Below are positions 33,332-46,180 of a DNA stretch of 59,600 bases, piece by piece. The position numbers were made by a program, and so were the translations under genes. The notes under the pieces are model-generated. The model searched no databases and was not told the origin of the DNA. It worked only from the letters and a program-made list of their open reading frames with translations. Origin of the DNA: Copromyces sp. CBS 386.78 (lineage: Eukaryota; Ascomycota; Sordariomycetes; Sordariales; Sordariaceae); contig MU839269.1 of assembly GCA_030685235.1 (NCBI GenBank), forward strand, positions 1-59,600. The letters are read 5' to 3'. Each line of letters starts with the position of its first letter. Position 1 is the first letter of the stretch.

Positions 33332-35410
33332 GAGTAGTAATCTTTCGTTTAATACTTTTCTTTCCGCCTTATTATCCCTTTATAATTGGGGGGGAAATTA
33401 AGTAATTAAAACGGGGGAATATTATACTTAACTACTTACTTAGTAGTACCCTTTTATTAGGCAATAACTATAAATAGTACTTTATAGAGGGAATTCCTTC
33501 TTTTTTCTTCCTTTATTTAGAGGTCTAGGCCTCCTCTTTAGCTATAGTAATAGTATAAACCGCAAACCGCTCTTTCTATTTTAATACCCTTTCTTCTTTT
33601 ATTATTTTAACCGGTTATTAAAATCCTTAAGTATATAATTAAACTAATTCTTAATCTCCTTTTAATTAGCGTACGTTAGTTAAGTATAAAAGGGTCCTCA
33701 ATTCCTACCTCTTTCTTAGCTTTTTCTACAATTTATATTACTATTATCGTTTTATTTAAACTCTTTCTTATATTAATACTATATCTTTATCTTCGACTTC
33801 TTTTTCGCCTTCTATAACTAACCCTATTTAAATTATAATTTATATTAATTTCCCGCCTTTTTCTACCTTTAACGTAATTCTATAGCCTTATTAGAATATT
33901 AAAGAATTGTAAGTAAATATTTACAACCGCTTAATTATATTTAGAAATTCGATTCCTATTCCCTTATTTCCTTTAAAAATAATAGACTAAACTCGCTATA
34001 CGAATAAATGTCCTAATAGCAAATAGCAAATCTTTTTTAAAATTTATATTAATTTCAATTATTATCCGTTTATCCTTATAAATAACTTTTAACATATTTT
34101 ATACGCCGCAATTTATTTTACTTTCGTAAAATATGTAAACATTTATACTTTTAGCGTATTAAAGCTTATAAACCTACTTTACTTATAATAGAAATTACCT
34201 AAAAATATTGAAACCCTTTCGCACTTTATTAAAAATTTTAATATATTTATCGAATATTAAGGGATTATTTTAAGAGAAACTCTATTTGTACGGACCTAAA
34301 ACTCTATTTGTACGGACCCCAAAATTAGAGTTTAAGGATTTCTCTAAGATAACGCGAAGGTATGAATAGAAAAACGGGCTTATAATATTTGTCCTTTTTT
34401 TCTCTATTTTTCGATACTTATACTTTCTTAGGAAGCGCCCTAATCACTTAGAAATGGAGAAGAAGATTATTAGAATTTTAATTAAAGAATTATATATATG
34501 AAAAATAAATCTTCTGCTATGAAAGTCCTTAACCCCTCAGGCAAGTTTAGTTAAATCTGGTAAAAATCAAGAATTAAAATGGTACTACTTTTGCTATTTT
34601 CCGATTTTATTTCGTAAAGTTATTTTCAATATTTAAATTTTTAGTCCGTACAAATAGAGTTTTAGGTCCGTACAAATAGAGTTTCTCTATTTTAAAGGCG
34701 GCGGAAAATATTTTCGGCAAAAAATTTTATAACCCGATTTTTATCGAAAAGAAGGGGGGCTAGCCTTAGGGGTATTATAATTCTCCATTAAATTCTAAAA
34801 AGGAATATATTTTAGCGTTAATAATTTAGGCGTTTAAATAAAAGTAAGTGATTAAATTGGGTATTAATTTCTACTTCTTTTACTAATTATATTTTTCTTT
34901 TAAGAACCGAATTACTTATTTTTAGTATATTGCCCGTCTTTAAAAGACCTTTACATTAATCTATACTAATAAATAGTAATAAAAGACTCCGCTTATATAA
35001 ATTCCTTTTATCGGGTACGTCTCTATAGGTCGGAACGTTAAGGGGGGGATCTATACCAATTACTATTAATATACTAAAAAGGCTATCGATTATACTACTT
35101 CCTAAAAATTCTTTAAAGCCTTTAAAACTTTTAATTAATATTGTAGGGATTTCTACAATATAAAATACAATTACTTATTTAAATATAAGAATAAAAATTC
35201 TCTAATATCGATCGAAGATTTAATTCCTTCTAAGTAGTTTTATTATTCTATCCCTATACTTTAAAATCCCTAGTAATAATTTAAATACGTTCAATACGAA
35301 GCGGAAGTCTTAGGGTTAAAAGGGAAAAATTTAAATATTAGGAGTACTAAAATTAATAACAAAATTAGAAGCGTAAGACTACTTCCTTTATTTATATTAA
35401 TTAAAGAAGA
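33332..35410 (+). pseudogene. Unidentified long decayed frame (split by MITE D)
   Basis: From about 33990 to 35410 one frame can be followed across MITE D once one TSD is removed. Recognisable stretches are TFSVLKLINLLYL, LSHFIKNFNIFIEY, KKFYNPIFIEKKGG, IPFIGYVSIGRNVKGGIYTN, FFKAFKTFN, SISIEDLIPSK-like and AEVLGLKGKNLNIRSTKI. Stops are nearly all TAA/TAG, consistent with Gln codons hit by RIP, so a protein of at least 470 residues is likely. I do not recognise the family: none of the RT, integrase, helicase or DDE blocks used elsewhere is present. The frame is cut at 35416 by a ZY fragment. Confidence 0.45.
34274..34687. mobile_element. MITE D (8-bp TSD, GAGA-ended TIR element)
   Basis: 414 bp with a perfect 8-bp TSD, TATTTTAA (34266-34273 and 34688-34695). 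The 44-bp TIRs are identical at both ends and consist of GAGAA plus two copies of ACTCTATTTGTACGGACC with a 22-bp period. The repeat is a variant of that in MITE C, but the interior is not clearly related. Non-coding. Confidence 0.92.
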
Positions 35411-35415
35411 GGTTA

Positions 35416-35680
35416 TTGAAACGCCCACTCCTCCACCAAGCTTCGTCGTCGGGCCCACCCCCAGGGTGCCACAATTGGATCCGTACCAGAGGTCGTAGTC
35501 CGTAGGCCCACCACGAAGCGACGGAAGGAGCGGCGGTTCTGTCTATATTAGGCCAAATGCATTTAATTGCGGAGCCCATGTTCCTAATTAGGAAATTCTG
35601 TCGAATTGCCAAATTCGCGAGGCCCGTATATATAGATTCAAAACCGCCATTTTACATCGCTTCATAGTAACATTATTCAA
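35416..35680 (+). mobile_element. ZY4: truncated ZY repeat
   Basis: Starts ATTGAAACGCCCACTCC and keeps the GC-rich body (GGCGGTTCTGTCTATA shared with the other copies) up to about TTACATCGCTTCATAG. The minisatellite, A-rich tract and 3' stem-loop are missing. Orientation is opposite to ZY1-3. The 71-codon minus-strand frame is a by-product. Confidence 0.65.
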
Positions 35681-37080
35681 CAACGACAACAATTATTTAC
35701 ATAAGAAATTTATTATCGTACGCATTATAATTATTTTATTATATATCTTATTTTATACGCAAATATTCGTTAAAATACGGTCGTAGTTTTATTACAAACG
35801 TCGTTTTCTATACAATACTTGTAACTATAATCGCGTATAGAATATTTACGACCGTAGTCCCGTAACCGTAATTCAATTTACGTGCCTAGATCCCCCGTAC
35901 GAATTACCGGAATTTTAACTCTCCCGGTAATTCGCTATCCCGGTTTTGCCGGCAATTCCCCTTCCTAATAATTTACTAACGCCAATAAGCCAATAAAACA
36001 TTATATACTATAAATACCTTTTATACTTTCTATTTTTTAATTTAACTAATACTAATACTAATACTAATAATATTATCCCTTTTATCGCACAATATTAAAA
36101 ATTATTTAGAATCGTTAATATTATTAATTTAAAGCTTTTAAATAATTACATAATTATTTATACGAAATCTTTAGGTACACGCGCATTACCTTGCGTTTAT
36201 ATACCGAAGAAAGCGTACGACCGCCACCTTAAAAATATTACCTTCTATTTTTTAATACTAATAAAATAATTATAATCCCCTTTACCAATGCCGCCCATTA
36301 TAATTTATTACTTAGCTAGTAGACTAGCGACCCTATTGAAATTTTTAATAATAACCGATTCCTTTTACCCTAACTTTTACTACCGCTATTACCACCGCCT
36401 TCATCCTTTCTCCCTTAATACTAACATTACTATTCACAATAAATAAACAATCGCAATCACTATTAGACCTACCTAGAATTTCTCTGGCAACCAGACCATT
36501 AAGAAATTTCTAGCACTTATTGGCTCCTTCCTAAAAAGGTATAAGAACCTCCCTCCCCCCCCTTTCCCATTTTTCAAACTTTCTCCCCTTTATTATACAA
36601 CTTTACTTTTGAAATTAATTCACTTTAATTTCTAAAATCTTTTAGTAGGTTATTAAGAACCTAGAGGTAATTAAGACTAGCATTTAAATTTTGGGTAACT
36701 ATACTTTCGGGGTTGGTCCCTCTATTCCCTTCCCCTTTACTTTCGCCCGCTAACTTCATTACTAATAATAGGGAACGAGAAAATCAAAATCTATTACTAC
36801 CGAAGTACTAATATTATTAAGAGGGTATTAACCCAATAAGTCTCCCGTTCCCCTACCCTTTATTTATCTTCTAATTCTTTCGGTTTACTAATTTCTTTTC
36901 TTTTATATAGGCGACGAACGATAAAGCCAACGATCGTACTAATATTATTACCAATTTTAATCAATATTATTACTATTCTTAATTAATATTATTATTATTT
37001 TTTAGTTAATATCTATATTTTATTAACCGGCGTTCTCGATTTTATTAATATAAACCCGCGGCGGTATATTGTATTAGATA
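35681..37080. other. Unassigned decayed sequence
   Basis: No ORF, LTR pair or recognisable domain. A (CTAATA)n run occurs near 36050-36075. Short former-coding stretches appear on the + strand (for example KKFLALIGSFLKRYKNLPPP near 36500) but no family can be named. Composition is that of RIP-mutated repeat DNA. Confidence 0.5.
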
Positions 37081-37191
37081 AAAATAGTCTTCCCTTGGGC
37101 GGAGCTGGATATGCCCGAGGGAGGCAGTAAAACGCCCATCTTCTAGAATACTTATTTGTTAAGTTTTTTTGGAATCGGAATTTCTTCCTTA

Positions 37192-37218
37192 CTAGAGGCC
37201 GTAGGACGCGGCCTCTAG
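37192..37218. repeat. Perfect 10-bp hairpin inside ZY3
   Basis: CTAGAGGCCG and CGGCCTCTAG separated by 7 nt. A degenerate trace (GCGGCCTTTAGTAAGG) remains at the equivalent place near position 133-148. Confidence 0.8.
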
Positions 37219-37256
37219 CTAGAAATTTAAATCATTTAAAACTATTTTTATCTTTT

Positions 37257-37370
37257 TTTTTATTATTCTTATTTTTATTTTTATTTTTATTTATATTTTT
37301 ATTTATATTTTTATTTTGATTTTTATTTTTATTTTTATTTTTATTTTTATTTTTATTTTTATTTTTACCG
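37257..37370. repeat. (TTTTTA)n microsatellite in ZY3
   Basis: Hexamer array with a few TTTATA and TTTTGA variants, lying between the two halves of ZY3. The Phe/Ile-rich open frame over it is an artefact. Confidence 0.9.
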
Positions 37371-37882
37371 CGGTCGCTCACCGCATTCACCGCGGTCGCT
37401 CACCGTATTCACCGCGGTCGCATTCACCGCGGTCGCATTCACGGTCACATTCACGGTCGCATTCCGAAAAAACCTCTTCTTTTGAATTTTCCTCAACGAT
37501 CTGACCTCGTACCACGATGTAAAAAGCACCAAAATGACCGCCTAATTGAGGTGAACATTTTGACAGATTTTTCATTTGGATGCATTCTTTCGTTGAGGAG
37601 TGTTGTTGATCCAAATCCAGATTTGGTCAAATCTTCATCGTTTTTTTTACACTGGGGTTGACACTGTGTCCCGATGACGACACATTTTCCTTTTTGGGAC
37701 AGGGGTGGTCTGTGCGGCACGTGGAATTTTTTGCACATTGGACCCGGATAGACAGAACCGCCGCTCCTTCCAGTTTCGGCGTCTCGGTGGGCTCACAGAC
37801 CACGACCTTTGGTGCGGTTCTTCCATAACACCTTTGGTGAGCCCGACCTCAGCGCCTCCACGGTGGAAGGATGGGCGTTTCA

Positions 37883-38850
37883 ATTATTACAGCGAGAAAA
37901 AAAATATTCCTACCTATAGTTAAGACTTAGAATAGGAATCTAACGTATTCCTTTTTTAATTAATATCCTTTCAATATCGATATTTAATCGTATTAGATAG
38001 CCAAAATCCTACTTTAAAGAATAGCCGCTCATCCAAATTAATAGCTAAAGGTTAATCGCCTTCTTTACTATTTACCGGTTCCTCTACTAATATTTTCTTC
38101 TAGAGTAGCCGGACGAAAATATTAATATTAATATATCAGTATAAAGTTTATTTAGTTAAAGCTAGAAGAGCGACGTTATTGTCCAATTTCTTTTTTAGCT
38201 TTTTAGCTTTTATTCTTTCTATTTATTAGCCAAATTAACGCGATTTAGTCATATATTTAATTAATTAAACTTCAGTCATTCGGTTAAATAATCGATTAAT
38301 CAAAATAAATTCTAATTAATAGCCGCCTCCTAGCAATTAAGGGTAGAGCTAAGATTAAAGGCAAATTCGAAAGTATCGGTTATATAATAAGATTAAACTA
38401 ATAAAAATATTTATTAGTAAGAGAATTCCCAATGAATATATAATAATATACGATATTTATCGCTAAAAAGCCGTAAATCCTATTTCCTTTCTATATTTCC
38501 TTTCTAATCCACCCTTCCCTTTAACTAGCTAACTAACTAGCTAAACAATATTATTTACTTAATAATAAATCCTTTAAAAGCATAAATCCTATATAGAGTC
38601 CTAATATATTACGTCGTTCTACCACCTACAGGTAAATAGTACCTTCGAAAATTAAGATCCAAGCCGCGGGGGGTTACGGGTGCGACTTAAATATATTACT
38701 TAGTTAACTAGCTAACTATTATTTTAAATAATTAATACAATTTAAATCTTTTTAAACCGATATTCAAAAGTAGAAGACTTAAAAGTATAAAATATAATTA
38801 TCTATTAAATTACTTATTTCCAATACCCTATCTCCTTTTACTAATAATAA
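37883..38850. other. Unassigned sequence before the Helitron coding region
   Basis: No coding sequence recognised. Contains CTAGCTAACTAACTAGCTAA (38527-38546) and TAGTTAACTAGCTAACTA near 38701, short near-palindromic repeats, and a GC-rich patch CCGCGGGGGGTTACGGG (38664-38680). The Helitron 5' end (expected TC) should lie in or near this stretch but cannot be fixed. Confidence 0.4.
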
Positions 38851-41800
38851 GAAACTTCCCGCCGATGCCCTACTATTTTTATTAGAAGAAGGCTACGTTA
38901 GATTAGGATATACCCCCCGGGCACTAATCCCGTAAGAATTTCGCAATACCGCCGCTTAACCCCCTTAAATTCTAATATTCTAACCTGAAATCCCGGTATT
39001 TCGGGCTCCGTTATTTTAAGCGCCGGCATTCCGGGCTCCGGCAATTCAACGCCCCGCATTTTAAAGCCCGGCTTTCCTACGTCTTAATCCCCACTAATAA
39101 CGATTCGATAGCGAAGATATCGAAATATCCACCTAAGAATTAATAGACTTTAAACATTAATAATAATAACGAAGTAGAGGGCATTAAATTATAATACGTA
39201 AATAGTTTGAAATTAGATAACGGCAATAATAAAGTGCTCAACCTTAGCAAATTCAATAAAGTACTTAACTATAATAAGTTTAATAACTAATTTAATAACC
39301 AGTTTAATATATTAATTAATAATAAGAATAACGGCGATTATAGCTTCTTAAACGGCAAAAGCAATATTAACTCCAATATTCTTAGAACTAACAATTTAAT
39401 TAATAATTTGAACGATAAATAGGAAAAGAGATTAATAGCCTTTCTTAATAAAATTATAATATTATTTAGCGTTTTAGAAGGAGGTTAGATAACGCCCTAT
39501 TAATAAATAGGCTATTCGATTACCAACTATACAACCTATTTAAGAAGCGCTACCAAATTAATAAATCCAATAACCGCTAAAAACTTACCGCTTTAAAATA
39601 TATAAACCTAAATTCCAACAAATTAAAGATAAGGTTATATAATTTATATTAACCGCCCCAATTTTTTGCATCGAAGCAAAAATTTTTAGGTTTAATTATT
39701 ACTTCTAAATATTATAATATTTAACTACTAATATTCGACTTTAATAGAATAACAAAGAAACCCCTAGAGTACGAACCGAATTTAAAAAAATTAAACGAAA
39801 TTACCGATAACGAAAGTATAAAAAAGAAGAAGGTATTTCGCTAATACCTTCTCTAGCAACCTTTATTACACGCTAATATCCCAATTTACAAGAGACGGTT
39901 ACGAATCTATGCTAATTTTAACCGGTTTAATTATTTCGTTACGAAGTATACGGCCTTTTTAAGTACCTTCGAAACCGCCGCTTAAATAGTTTACCCTATT
40001 ATATTATCTATATTCCTATCCTTAATACCAATATTTAATATTAAAGTAAGTTCTATATTCGTTACCGTTAAAAATAGCTTCGTTAAGAGTATATCGACCC
40101 CTTTTATAAGGAGATAAATATATGCCTTGACTGCCGGCAAAATAATACCCCTAACTAAAGTAATAATTTTAATACTTCTAATATTATCGGCTAGGATCCT
40201 AATCTTAACAACGACGACGATATACTATATTTTATCTACCTAATATATTATTAACCTCGCCGGCTAATTAATTATAACCCTATTACTAACTTCTACGTTA
40301 TATATATCTATAATATTCCTAATTACAATATTTATAACGAATCGAAGGTTTATATTTATTATAAGCGAGAATATCCTAGAGGAAATTTCTTTAATAGGTA
40401 TAACGTTAAATATAATTATTATAAACTATATTAAAAATTAATTAACGAAAATAACTTTAACGAATAAGAATAAAATTAATATATTTACAACTTTAAAGAC
40501 GGATAGGATAATAATTTCTTCGGTATTCCAAATATTACCCACCTTCTTCGAATAAGGAACCCGTTCGATACCCCCTAACATAATATAAATACTATATTTA
40601 ATATCGACGATTATATTAAAGAATATAGCACCCTCGAAACCCCCGAATTATAATTATAACCCTAAATACTAAAAAGAGGTTATCTACCCGGTATTAAACC
40701 TTTAAAATAATTACAAGAACGTACCCCTAATATTAGATTCCTTAGCTTAAGAAATATCGAATTTAATCGGGATCCTACCCTTAACAGCGATATAATTACT
40801 AGAGCTATTCCTAAATCGGATTATTAACGCAATTTTACCTTCTACGAAAAATTTAATACTATATAATAGGGGTATTACAAAAAATATAAGGAAAAGTAGT
40901 TTAATATAACGATTAATCGTAAAAATATATATAATCAATATTGTCGTATAAATACGGACCTATAACCTAATAATCCTTTCCTTTATAGTACCGAAAACAA
41001 TATAGATTTTAGTACTTTCGACGAGAATAACCTAATATCTCAACTACTAAAATTTTATCCTATTGAAGAAATACTTATTTTAAGGGTTTATATTTTTTAT
41101 AATAAATTTTCCTTCCTCCTTCCCCTTCCCCTTCAATATAATTCCCTTATTAATATTATTATTAATAGATATTTATATTTATAGTAATATATAATATAAA
41201 TTTAAAGGTTATTATATTAATTTCCTTCGAAATATTTCTTATATTTATCGTTAACTGCCCAAATTTCCCTAGGAAATCGATATCGTCTTAGTTAAGCTAC
41301 GAAATATTCGAAATTAAGAATATATTATTAGCCATATTCGAAAGGACTTTAAGGTTAACCGCTATAATATTGAAGTATAATTATAATTCCTCAAATAAAA
41401 CCACTTTAATTATATTAATAACGAAGTTATTAAAGAATATTTTAATTAATTACCTAAAGATAGAAATATCTTCAATGACGTTACTATTATCCTAACTAAC
41501 GATATCGATATTAAAGAACTAAATAAAGTAAATAAAGTACGATTATAGGAAATCCTTAAAGAAACTAATAAAATCGAAATTAATACAGCCCCAAATTTTA
41601 TAGGGGGTTTAATAAACGATATTAATTAATTGAGAATATAACTTCGAAGAACTTAAGAGGCGGATCCTCATTTTACCCCAGTACAGGTTATAAATTTACC
41701 GGATAACTTACTAGCCGGCGGTGAAATTCTAACCTGAAATTAAATTCCCGGAAGTTAAGCCGGCAATCAACCCAGTAATTAAACTTCGGTTATTAAAATT

Positions 41801-42040
41801 CCCGCTCCAGCTCCCGCCGAACTTAGACCAGCGCCTACCCTTCGTATTTGTATTAAATAAAGCCCTCTTTAAAATTAATTTATTAACGAATTTCGCCGTA
41901 ACCAGCCTATTATATCTTGGGCATTCCTAATACTATTTCCTTATAGCCGTATAGAATTTCTTAATCCCAAAATAAGAGCCGTAAAATTCGAAGAATAAAT
42001 TCGGTATACAATAAAATAGCATAATAGCCGATTTGCCCAG
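38851..42040 (+). pseudogene. Helitron protein, N-terminal region
   Basis: Former coding sequence on the + strand with long stretches interrupted only by TAA/TAG, for example an Asn-rich NNQFNNQFNILINNKNN segment near 39285, SFLNGKSNINSNILRTNN near 39340 and AFLSTFETAAQIVYPIILSI near 39955. No named domain is recognised. The assignment to the Helitron rests on continuity of orientation and position directly upstream of the Rep domain. The 63-codon minus-strand frame at 40747 is a shadow. Confidence 0.5.
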
Positions 42041-42806
42041 TATAAAAGATTTCGCTATATTACCTTCAATTCTATTATACGAAGCTAAATCAATAGTAAA
42101 AATATATACTATATTAATTATCCTAGATTTAATATCGAAACCTTTATTAACCCAAATCGGTTTAAAAATTACTTCGAAGTATATAACGAAGAATCTATTA
42201 CTTTGCTCAATTCTATTACTAGATTGGCCAAATCCCTTTATAGTACCCGTATATTTTAGATCTAAAAATCTAGGGATTTATTAATATATATTAATTTCTT
42301 AGGTATACCGGCTATATTTATAATATTCAATACTACTAATTATTATTAGGACAATTTAGCAAAGTATATACCTAACTATAATCGTTAGCTAATATTTAAT
42401 AATATTAACTATTATACAATTTCGAAGAGAAATATCCTCAATAACCCCTATATCGCTACCTATTACTTTTTAAAGAAATTCGAACTTTTTTTAAAGTATT
42501 ACCTAATCTTAAAATTCAAATTTAACGATTATTAATAGCGGCTAGAGTTTTAAACTCGAAGAACTAGCCATACTTATAGTATTTACTAGGTAAATAATAT
42601 TAATACCCCTAATTTTCGTAATTTAGCGGTTCAACGGGAATTCGTTAAAATGTAGGGTTATTATATTATAATATATAATCTAATATTTTACTATATTAAA
42701 TAGCTAGAAGAGGCCTACTTTAGCTTAAATAAGGACTTTAAAGGACCCCCTCCTAATTTTCGGCCCCGGAATCCCGATAATATTCAGGCCGAAAATATTC
42801 CGTTTT
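42041..42806 (+). pseudogene. Helitron Rep, Helitron-like N domain with HUH motif
   Basis: Reads FRYITFNSI, then ITLLNSITRLAKSLYSTRIF, then FLGIPAIFIIFNTTNYY, then RLEF-stop-TRRTSHTYSIY. This follows the Helitron-like N pattern (ALN..., L...LRGT..YW, LGLPTVFFTxSxADLQW, WQHRGSPHVHG). The metal-binding HUH at 42569-42580 is HTYS: the second His is Tyr (CAT to TAT). The domain nicks single-stranded DNA at the transposon end. It is interrupted by G4 at 42807. Confidence 0.85.
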
Positions 42807-43151
42807 TGTCACAGGGTTATCTATAACTGACTAACCGTCCCATATCGCTGCCTTTACCACGGCAATAGTTGACGGGTTAATAGCATGCTCTAATTAGTTG
42901 CAGAGACCCAGCACAATAGATGCGGCTAAACGCATCTAATATCTAATTGGCTGCGGTTATCAGCCTACCCCTATCGTTAAAGCTATATAGACTACACTAG
43001 CCTATAGGATAATCTATAGGACGACTAGGCTATACGGGCTATATACTTACTATATATAAATAGCTATTAGGGCTCCCCCAAATAGTTTCCTCTTCTTTAT
43101 ATAATTGCGAATATTTTTATAAATACCTAACGTTCGCTTTGCCCTATAATA
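42807..43151 (+). repeat. G4 5' LTR
   Basis: 345 bp. TATATAAATAG at 43053-43063 is a candidate TATA box. The end has become CCCTATAATA where the 3' LTR keeps CCCCGTGATA. Confidence 0.95.
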
Positions 43152-43199
43152 GTTAATTATATTTAATTATTACGCTACGAACGTACATCTTTTTAAACG

Positions 43200-45040
43200 T
43201 ACATTATTTAATATAATTAAGCGACGCTACTAATTGGTAGAGAATAAGAGGCTACGAAGGCCCGAATTTATAATTCTAAATAAGGACGATATTATTATAG
43301 ACGAGGGTATCTTTTTAAACGCCCCGTAGTAAGCCTAATTATTAGAATATATTACGGACGACGATATTGAAATACTTAATATATTAAATTATACCAATAA
43401 GCCAAAAAGTTTAGGAATACTAATAGAGAGTTCTAACCCCCCTACTAATAAAGAAGTTTACCTAGTAGCTTTGAACGGCTTCCTTTATACTAATACGGTT
43501 AAAATTCTTATTATAACCGTTATTTAATATTCGGCGAAGGTTAAACCTATTTACGACGGTACCCTTATCGATTCTTTTAATTTAATTGAAAGAAGAATAT
43601 TTTAAATAGTTATTAACTTTATTACCCGAATAATTAAAGTATTTAATTATTATTTTATTATTATTACTAAAGAATTTCGGAATTTTTAATCCGAACTTTA
43701 ATTTAAAAAAGAATAATACGTTAATATTTTCGACGAATATAAATAAATTTTAAAAGACTTTTATTAAATTTAAGAACAATTTTATTAAATTTATACCGAA
43801 TTTAATAATATACAAAACTTCGCTTAGGAAATATAGGCCGTTTTCGCTATAAATTAGTAGAATTATTATACCGCCTAAATTATTATAAACGGTAATATAA
43901 ATATAATAAGGTATTGGAAGCCGTTCCTCCTAAACCCCAAACCTTTTACGGCTACTTAAAAGGACTATATTAAATGTAATAAAGCGTATTTAATGTAAAA
44001 GGGCCGTATCCTTTTTATTTAGACTTTAAATACTATTAAATTCCCCGACGAAAAAATTAAAATCGTTTATACAAATTATTTATTTAGCCCTAAAATAGCT
44101 ATTTTAATTAATAAAAATATTTAAAAAATCTTTATAAACTTTAAGAATTTTAAAGTTTAATAATAGAAAATAGGTATTGAATTCTTATCCTTTTTAGATA
44201 TTCGTTATAATAATACGGATTTACGCCTAAATATTGCCCGCAAATTTAATGAATTTAAATAGGGAAATTATTTCTTCGCTAACTTTGAAATAGAATACGT
44301 TAAAACCGTTAATTACTATAATTTAAATAACGTTATAAAAGTATACTACTTACGGAATAAAATCTCCTAAAAACTTTATATTTCCTTTATTTATTAATAA
44401 ACTTTTTCCGCTAAAAACGATTTTAAAGAATAACTATTATTCTATTGCAATTTTACGTACAATATTAAGGACGACGACTATAGGTCCAAATCTACTACCG
44501 GTAAAACTTCTAATTCGAATTCTAATAATAATTCGGGAAAGACTATTAGTAAAGGAAGCAATATTATAAATTTTAACGCTATTTACGTTTTATATACTAT
44601 TTATAGCAACGTTATTAAATATTAGAATAAAAATAATTTATATTATAAATACGGAAAAGAAAGGTATATTATAAAGAATTACTATAATAATATTAATTAC
44701 GGCGATTATAACCCTTAAACCGGCAATAGGGGGGGCCGAAGAGGCAATAAAGGAGGCCGAAGTAACCGAAGAAGAAGTAGAGGAGGCCGGGGAAGCGGAA
44801 GCTCCGGTTAAAATACCGAGAACGTTAATAATAATAGTAATACTAATACTAACCCTCCGGCGGCCAATTAACGGAAGTATAACAATAATATAAACTTCTA
44901 TACTATAAACGCCGGAAAAGAAAATAAAGGCAAAAAATATTATAATAATAATATAAATAATAATTAAAAAAATAATTAAACCCTATAAATAATCGCCTAT
45001 AAGGGCGAAAAAAGTTTATAGGAAAAAAGAAAAAACCGTT
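43200..45040 (+). pseudogene. G4 gag remnant with fully degenerate zinc knuckle
   Basis: The knuckle at 44641-44682 reads YYKYGKERYIIKNY, with exact C-x2-C-x4-H-x4-C spacing but Tyr at all four metal ligands (TAT, TAC, TAT, TAC), each one step from TGT/TGC or CAT. A Gly/Arg-rich stretch GGRRGNKGGRSNRRRSRGGR follows at about 44720-44790, as in nucleocapsid tails. The remainder has frequent TAA/TAG stops. Confidence 0.75.
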
Positions 45041-45669
45041 TAGAAATTTAAAAATAATTATTATTAATTTATTAAATAATTTCCGTTAAAATTCATTATT
45101 CCTTTCTTCTTATTTATTTTTCGGACTATATAAAATTTATTATATAATTTTCGTTAATAGTAATTATATAACGTTTACTTTTATCGACTATTCTTTCGTA
45201 AGGAAAAATAGATTCGTTATATTTAAATTATTAGAACTTAAAAAATTAATTTTCGTTAACAATATTATAAAAAAAATTATTATTAAAAGACTTATAGCGA
45301 ACCTTTATATTAGTTATCATTTAGAAAATATTATATTTTTAATTTATAATATCTCTCCCAACTACCCTATTATTTTAAGATTACTCTAGTTTAGGAAATA
45401 CGAACTATATATTTTTTAAATAGAAGGGAAGGTCTAATTTACTAATTAGTATACTAACCGATACTTCCTATCGGATTTCCCCGTTTCCCTACGGAATACC
45501 CATAATATATAGAACCGCTCTTCTAACAATTCGTATTACTAATTTTATATAGCGATAGTAGACAAATAGGATAAAAGAATATTATTAAATATCCCGAAAA
45601 TACTAGGGCTTCTACTTAGGATAAATAATTATATTGGCTAAATAAAAGGCGGTCTAATAGATTGTTCGG

Positions 45670-46180
45670 TCCTAATCCCTACGGAAAGATTTATATGCAG
45701 CGATATTTAACCGCCAAAATTATTATTTTACTAAAATTTATTAGAATATTAAATTTTTAAAGATTAATACCCAATCCCTATAGAAAGACCTATACGCAAC
45801 AATATTTAGCCGCCGAAGCTATTGCCTCGCTAGAGTCTAATAGAACATTAGATTTTAAAAGATCGATTACCGCTTTATTAAAGCCTAAAGAATTTTAAAA
45901 TTTAAAATACTACCCCGGGACTACTAATAAGAATATTAATAGGATTACCGGTAGAATAGATTACTATTATTAGAATTTAAATTTTTTTTTAAATTTAGAA
46001 TACTACCCCGGGACCACCGATAAGAATATCGATAAGACTAACGGTAGGGCAGTTTACTATTATTAAAATTTAAAATTATTATTAAAGGCTAATTCTAATT
46101 CTATACCGTTCCCATATTAATAGGAATATCGATAGGACTATTAGTAGGGTAGATTACTACTACTTCGCTAGAATACACTA
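45670..46180 (+). repeat. In-frame tandem duplications in G4 gag-pol linker
   Basis: A 99-bp unit (marker AATCCCTACGGAAAGA at 45674 and its variant at 45773) is followed by a 93-bp unit (marker TACTACCCCGGG at 45908 and 46001) and a further partial copy near 46121. Both periods are multiples of three (33 and 31 codons), so the repeats were in frame before RIP. They lie between the protease region and RT. Confidence 0.75.

Larger units (their letters stand above)
37081..37882 (-). mobile_element. ZY3: complete ZY repeat
   Basis: About 800 bp with the same two ends as ZY1: on the minus strand TGAAACGCCCAT at 37882 and stem-loop plus AAGACTATTTT at 37081. Order is GC-rich body, 13-bp minisatellite (37367-37460), (TTTTTA)n tract, a hairpin block, ATGGGCGTTTTACTGCC and terminal stem-loop. 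The segment after the tract matches the left edge of the window. Overlapping open frames of 62-81 codons on both strands are not called as genes. Confidence 0.7.

Noticed and set aside
31393..35410. Assignment of the unknown frame to a fungal zinc-finger or tyrosine-recombinase (captain-like) family
   Set aside because: A CPNSK stretch near 34009 hinted at a zinc finger, but no consistent ligand spacing or catalytic residues could be seen.
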